Positions 60,934 through 64,000 of a DNA stretch of 64,000 nucleotides are shown here, piece by piece. Positions within the stretch are counted from its first letter, which is position 1. Each line of letters begins with the position of its first letter. The stretch comes from Variovorax sp. JS1663. GTDB lineage: Bacteria; Pseudomonadota; Gammaproteobacteria; Burkholderiales; Burkholderiaceae_C. The notes beneath the pieces are model-generated. The model ran no database searches. It saw nothing but the letters and a program-made list of their open reading frames with translations, and was not told where the DNA came from. The stretch spans positions 16,480 through 80,479 of the forward strand of contig NZ_LYMK01000035.1 of assembly GCF_002157355.1 (NCBI RefSeq), read 5' to 3'. A program made the translations under genes and the position numbers.

Positions 60934-63894
60934 ATGACCGGAGGCAGTGCCTTGCTCAACTTCCTCTCGCGCGAGCCCATCCACGATCCGCTGGCCGCGC
61001 CGACGCCCACCGACCGGACCGAGGTCAAGACCACCACCTGCTACATGTGCGCCTGCCGCTGCGGCATCCGCGTGCACCTGCGCGAGGGCGAGCAGGGGCC
61101 CGAGGTGCGCTACATCGACGGCAACCCGGAACACCCGCTCAACAAGGGCGTGATCTGCGCCAAGGGCTCCTCGGGGATCATGAAGCAGATCTCCCCGGCG
61201 CGCCTCACGCAGCCGCTCCTGCGCAAGCCGGGCAGCGAGCGCGGCGCCGGCGAGTTCGAGCCGATCAGCTGGGAGCGCGCCTTCGAGCTGCTGACCGAGC
61301 GCCTGTCGAAGATCCGCGCCACCGACCCGAAGAAGTTCGCGCTCTTCACCGGCCGCGACCAGATGCAGGCGCTCACGGGCCTGTTCGCGCGCCAGTTCGG
61401 CACGCCCAACTACGCGGCGCACGGCGGCTTCTGCTCGGTCAACATGGCCGCCGGCATGATCTACACCATCGGCGGCAGCTTCTGGGAATTCGGCGGGCCC
61501 GACCTGGAGCGCGCCAAGCTGTTCGTGATGATCGGCACGGCAGAGGACCACCACAGCAACCCGATGAAGATCGCCATCAGCAAGTTCAAGCGCGATGGCG
61601 GGCGCTTCATCTCCATCAACCCGGTGCGCACCGGCTACTCGGCCATCGCCGACGAGTGGATTCCGATCAAGCCCGGCACCGACGGCGCGCTCTTCATGGC
61701 GCTGCTGCACGAGCTGATTGCAAACGACCTGGTCGACCATGCCTTCCTGAAGCGCTTCACCAACGCGCCGCAGCTCGTGGTGCTGGACGACTGCGATCGC
61801 CAGGGCCTGTTCGCCTTCGACCCCGAGCGCGGCGTGCCGGGCGACGGGCGCAACCCCCACAACAAGCTGGTGTGGGACAAGGCGAGCGGCAGCGTGCTGC
61901 CGGCCTACCCGGAAGGCATCGCCGAGGGCTGCGACCCCGCGCTCGAGGGCCACTACCAGTTGGCCGACGGCACCCGCGTCGCGCCGTCCTTCCAGCTGCT
62001 GCGCGAGCGCGTCTCCAGCTGCACGCCGGAGTGGGCCTCGGCCATCACCGGCATCGACCCCGAGCGCATCCGCAGGCTGGCGCGCGAGATGGGCGAGACC
62101 GCGCTGCAGCAGGCCTTCGAGCTGCCCATCCCGTGGACCGACGCCTGGGGCAAGCAGCATCCGGCCACGCAGGCGCGCCCGGTGGCCTTCCACGCGATGC
62201 GCGGCCTGGCGGCGCATTCCAACGGCTTCCAGACCGTGCGCGCGCTGGCGGTGCTGATGAGCGTGCTGGGCACCATCGACGCGCCCGGCGGCTTTCGCCA
62301 CAAGGCGCCGTACCCGCGCCACATCGTGCCCAACTACCGCGCCTTCAACGCGCCGGAGATGATCCAGCCGAACACGCCGCTGAACGCGGCGCCGCTGGGC
62401 TTCCCGGCCAACCCGGACGAGCTGGCGATCAACCCCGACGGCTCGCCGATCCGCATCGACCACGCCTTCTCCTGGGAGCACCCGCTGTCCGCGCACGGGC
62501 TGATGCACAACGTCATCACCAACGCGGTGAAGGGCGACCCCTACCGCATCGACACCCTGCTGATCTTCATGGCCAACATGGCCTGGAACTCCAGCATGAA
62601 CACGATGGCGGTGCGCGAGATGCTCAACCGCAAGGACGAGAAGGGCGAATACATGATCCCCTTCATCGCCGTGTGCGACGCCTTCCAGAGCGAGACCGTG
62701 GCCTTCGCCGACCTGGTGCTGCCCGACACCACCTACCTCGAGCGGCACGACGTGATGAGCATGCTGGACCGGCCGATCTCCGAGTTCGACGGGCCGGTGG
62801 ATTCGGTGCGCATCCCGGTGGTGCCGCCCACGGGCCAGTGCAAGCCCTTCCAGGAGGTGCTGATCGAGCTGGCCTCGCGCATGAAGTTTCCGGCCTTCAC
62901 CACGCCCGAGGGCGGGCGCAAGTTCAAGGACTACCCGGACTTCATCGTCAACTTCCAGCCGCAGCCGGGCATCGGCTTCCTGATGGGCTGGCGTGGCAAG
63001 GACGGCGACCAGCACCTGCGCGGCGAGCCCAACCCGAAGCAGTGGGAGGCCTACGCGCAGAACAACTGCGTGTTCCAGTACCACATGCCCGAGACCATGC
63101 ACTACATGCGCAACTGGAACCGGGAGTACCTGGACTTCGCCAAGGACAAGGGCTGGCGCCAGAAGAACGACGTGGTGCAGCTGGCCCTCTATTCCGACAC
63201 GCTGCAGAGCTTCCGCCTCGCGGCCCAGGGCAAGAGCGCCGGCCGCCAGCCGCCGGATGCGCTGCGCGAGCGCATCGACACCTACTTCGATCCGCTGCCC
63301 TTCTGGTATCCGCCGCTGGAAGAGGCGGCGACCGACCTGGAGGCCTACCCGCTCAACGCCATCACCCAGCGGCCGATGGCGATGTACCACTCCTGGGACT
63401 CGCAGAACGCCTGGCTGCGGCAGATCCACAGCCACAACTACCTGCACGTGAACCCGCTGACCGCGAAGTCGGCCGGCATCGCCGACGGCGGCTGGTGCTG
63501 GGTGGAGAGCCAGTGGGGCAAGGTGCGCTGCATGCTGCGCTACAGCGAGGCGGTGGAGCCCGGCACGGTGTGGACCTGGAACGCGATCGGCAAGGCCGAC
63601 GGCGCCTGGCAGCTCGCGCCTGGGGCGGACGAGGCGCGCAAGGGCTTCCTGCTCAACCACCTGATCTCGGAGGAACTGCCCTTCGATGCCGCGCACGGCA
63701 CGGGGACCATCAGCAATTCCGACCCCGTCACCGGCCAGGCCGGCTGGTATGACGTGCGGGTGCGCATCCGCCCGGCCGAGCCGGAGGAGCCGAAGGAGAG
63801 CTATCCGCAGATCCCGAGCATGCCGGCGGTGCCCGGCGTGCTGGGCAAGGCGGCGAACGTGCTGAGCTATTTCGCGGGGAGGAAGCGGTCATGA
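60934..63894 (+). CDS. soeA: Molybdopterin oxidoreductase, SoeA-type sulfite dehydrogenase subunit
   Basis: A 986-residue DMSO-reductase-family molybdoenzyme. The N-terminal [4Fe-4S] site is C36-x2-C39-x3-C43-x31-C75 (TTCYMCACRCG ... GVICAKG). Further cofactor-binding parts are FCSVNMAAGMIYT, NPVRTGYSAIADEWIPIKPGTDGALFMALLHELI and the C-terminal cap. There is no twin-arginine signal, so it acts in the cytoplasm, as the SoeABC sulfite dehydrogenase does. The SoeB and SoeC partners would lie beyond the window. The YeiE-like LysR next door fits sulfite sensing. Other cytoplasmic polysulfide- or tetrathionate-type enzymes cannot be excluded. The stop overlaps ATGATG, the start of a following ORF. 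Confidence 0.8.
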   Translation: MTGGSALLNFLSREPIHDPLAAPTPTDRTEVKTTTCYMCACRCGIRVHLREGEQGPEVRYIDGNPEHPLNKGVICAKGSSGIMKQISPARLTQPLLRKPGSERGAGEFEPISWERAFELLTERLSKIRATDPKKFALFTGRDQMQALTGLFARQFGTPNYAAHGGFCSVNMAAGMIYTIGGSFWEFGGPDLERAKLFVMIGTAEDHHSNPMKIAISKFKRDGGRFISINPVRTGYSAIADEWIPIKPGTDGALFMALLHELIANDLVDHAFLKRFTNAPQLVVLDDCDRQGLFAFDPERGVPGDGRNPHNKLVWDKASGSVLPAYPEGIAEGCDPALEGHYQLADGTRVAPSFQLLRERVSSCTPEWASAITGIDPERIRRLAREMGETALQQAFELPIPWTDAWGKQHPATQARPVAFHAMRGLAAHSNGFQTVRALAVLMSVLGTIDAPGGFRHKAPYPRHIVPNYRAFNAPEMIQPNTPLNAAPLGFPANPDELAINPDGSPIRIDHAFSWEHPLSAHGLMHNVITNAVKGDPYRIDTLLIFMANMAWNSSMNTMAVREMLNRKDEKGEYMIPFIAVCDAFQSETVAFADLVLPDTTYLERHDVMSMLDRPISEFDGPVDSVRIPVVPPTGQCKPFQEVLIELASRMKFPAFTTPEGGRKFKDYPDFIVNFQPQPGIGFLMGWRGKDGDQHLRGEPNPKQWEAYAQNNCVFQYHMPETMHYMRNWNREYLDFAKDKGWRQKNDVVQLALYSDTLQSFRLAAQGKSAGRQPPDALRERIDTYFDPLPFWYPPLEEAATDLEAYPLNAITQRPMAMYHSWDSQNAWLRQIHSHNYLHVNPLTAKSAGIADGGWCWVESQWGKVRCMLRYSEAVEPGTVWTWNAIGKADGAWQLAPGADEARKGFLLNHLISEELPFDAAHGTGTISNSDPVTGQAGWYDVRVRIRPAEPEEPKESYPQIPSMPAVPGVLGKAANVLSYFAGRKRS

Positions 63895-64000
63895 TGCAGT
63901 GGCTCAAGGACCTGTTGGGCAGCGCGCCTTCACTCCCTCCCCCTCTGGGGGAGGGAGTGAAGGCGCGCTGCCCAACAGGTCCTTGAGCCACTGCATCATG
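63890..64000. repeat. Perfect inverted repeat (54-bp arms, 3-base loop) at the window end
   Basis: Bases 63890-63943 are the exact reverse complement of 63947-64000, with TCT between. The axis is at 63945, inside a small hairpin (CTCCCTCCCCC-TCT-GGGGGAGGGAG). The right arm is cut by the window edge, so the palindrome may be longer. A coding start is mirrored in both arms, which is not expected of a natural terminator and points to a fold-back assembly or amplification artefact, or to a real inverted duplication. Confidence 0.95.
63891..63986 (+). CDS. Start of the next gene, disrupted by the inverted repeat
   Basis: ATG 63891 overlaps the soeA-like stop and reads MMQWLKDLLGSAP before running into the hairpin and a stop after 31 codons. 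The first 11-12 codons could be a true start of the next operon gene, coupled by ATGATG; the rest is mirror sequence and should not be trusted. Confidence 0.25.
   Translation: MMQWLKDLLGSAPSLPPPLGEGVKARCPTGP

Noticed and set aside
60891..63752. Very long open frames on both strands over the soeA-like gene
   Set aside because: Both are shadows of the 986-residue molybdoprotein, which has the cofactor motifs. The shadow translations have only low-complexity Arg/Ala/Gly sequence.
1..64000. tRNA, rRNA, CRISPR arrays, transposases and integrases
   Set aside because: I looked for cloverleaf-type T-loop sequences, spaced repeats and DDE or recombinase motifs and saw none that would hold up.

Overview
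The window is GC-rich bacterial chromosome with densely packed genes. It most resembles a beta-proteobacterium of the order Burkholderiales, perhaps the Comamonadaceae (a Variovorax-like soil organism). The reasons are the many LysR regulators, a Bug-type solute-binding protein, very long winged-helix/ATPase/TPR regulators, a SoeA-type molybdoprotein, and several aromatic or organic-acid catabolic operons each next to its own regulator. This placement is an inference from gene content. I saw no rRNA, tRNA, CRISPR array, insertion sequence or phage gene.

Layout. 1-4.5 kb: two phospholipase-D/cardiolipin-synthase-like genes with short ORFs between them, then a uracil-DNA-glycosylase-like gene. 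4.6-9.5 kb: a three-gene set of amidohydrolase, S41 peptidase and secreted YVTN beta-propeller. 9.6-15.5 kb: a HIRAN-like gene divergent from the glycogen operon glgC-glgA-glgP. 15.5-18.3 kb: AhpD-like protein, alpha/beta hydrolase and LysR. 18.6-20.3 kb: bestrophin and an Ohr/OsmC protein. 20.4-25.3 kb: an operon of NmrA-like dehydrogenase, outer-membrane factor, DHA2 transporter and membrane-fusion protein (an EmrAB-TolC-type pump). 25.6-32.0 kb: a SnoaL-like gene and two related giant regulators that converge and overlap at their 3' ends. A 26-bp element occurs three times, before the LysR gene, before the pump operon and before the SnoaL gene, and suggests one regulon.

32.3-36.4 kb holds the most unusual set: a DxD glycosyltransferase-like protein, a cytoplasmic-looking subtilase with a long proline-rich tail ending in seven Gly-Pro repeats, a stand-alone copy of the subtilase prodomain, and a 2-oxoglutarate/Fe(II) oxygenase. 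The last three genes overlap at their stop and start codons. I propose, as inference only, that the tail is hydroxylated on proline and then glycosylated.

36.5-45.0 kb: ilvE, then a CoA-transferase, a CitE-type lyase, a GAF protein, a Bug protein, an aconitase-family enzyme with its swivel domain at the N-terminus, and a LysR. These could together degrade a branched C5/C6 carboxylate. 45.0-46.1 kb: a small hypothetical protein and an AAC(3)-I-like acetyltransferase. 46.2-56.8 kb: one ten-gene minus-strand operon (Rieske oxygenase, glutamine-synthetase-like ligase, ferredoxin, ferredoxin reductase, five-part branched-chain-type ABC importer, lipoprotein amidohydrolase) divergent from a GntR regulator, with palindromic operator candidates between them. 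57.8-64 kb: inositol-monophosphatase-like enzyme, a small protein, a methyltransferase, and LysR divergent from a SoeA-like molybdoprotein. The last 111 bases are a perfect inverted repeat that runs to the window edge, so the sequence there may be a fold-back artefact.
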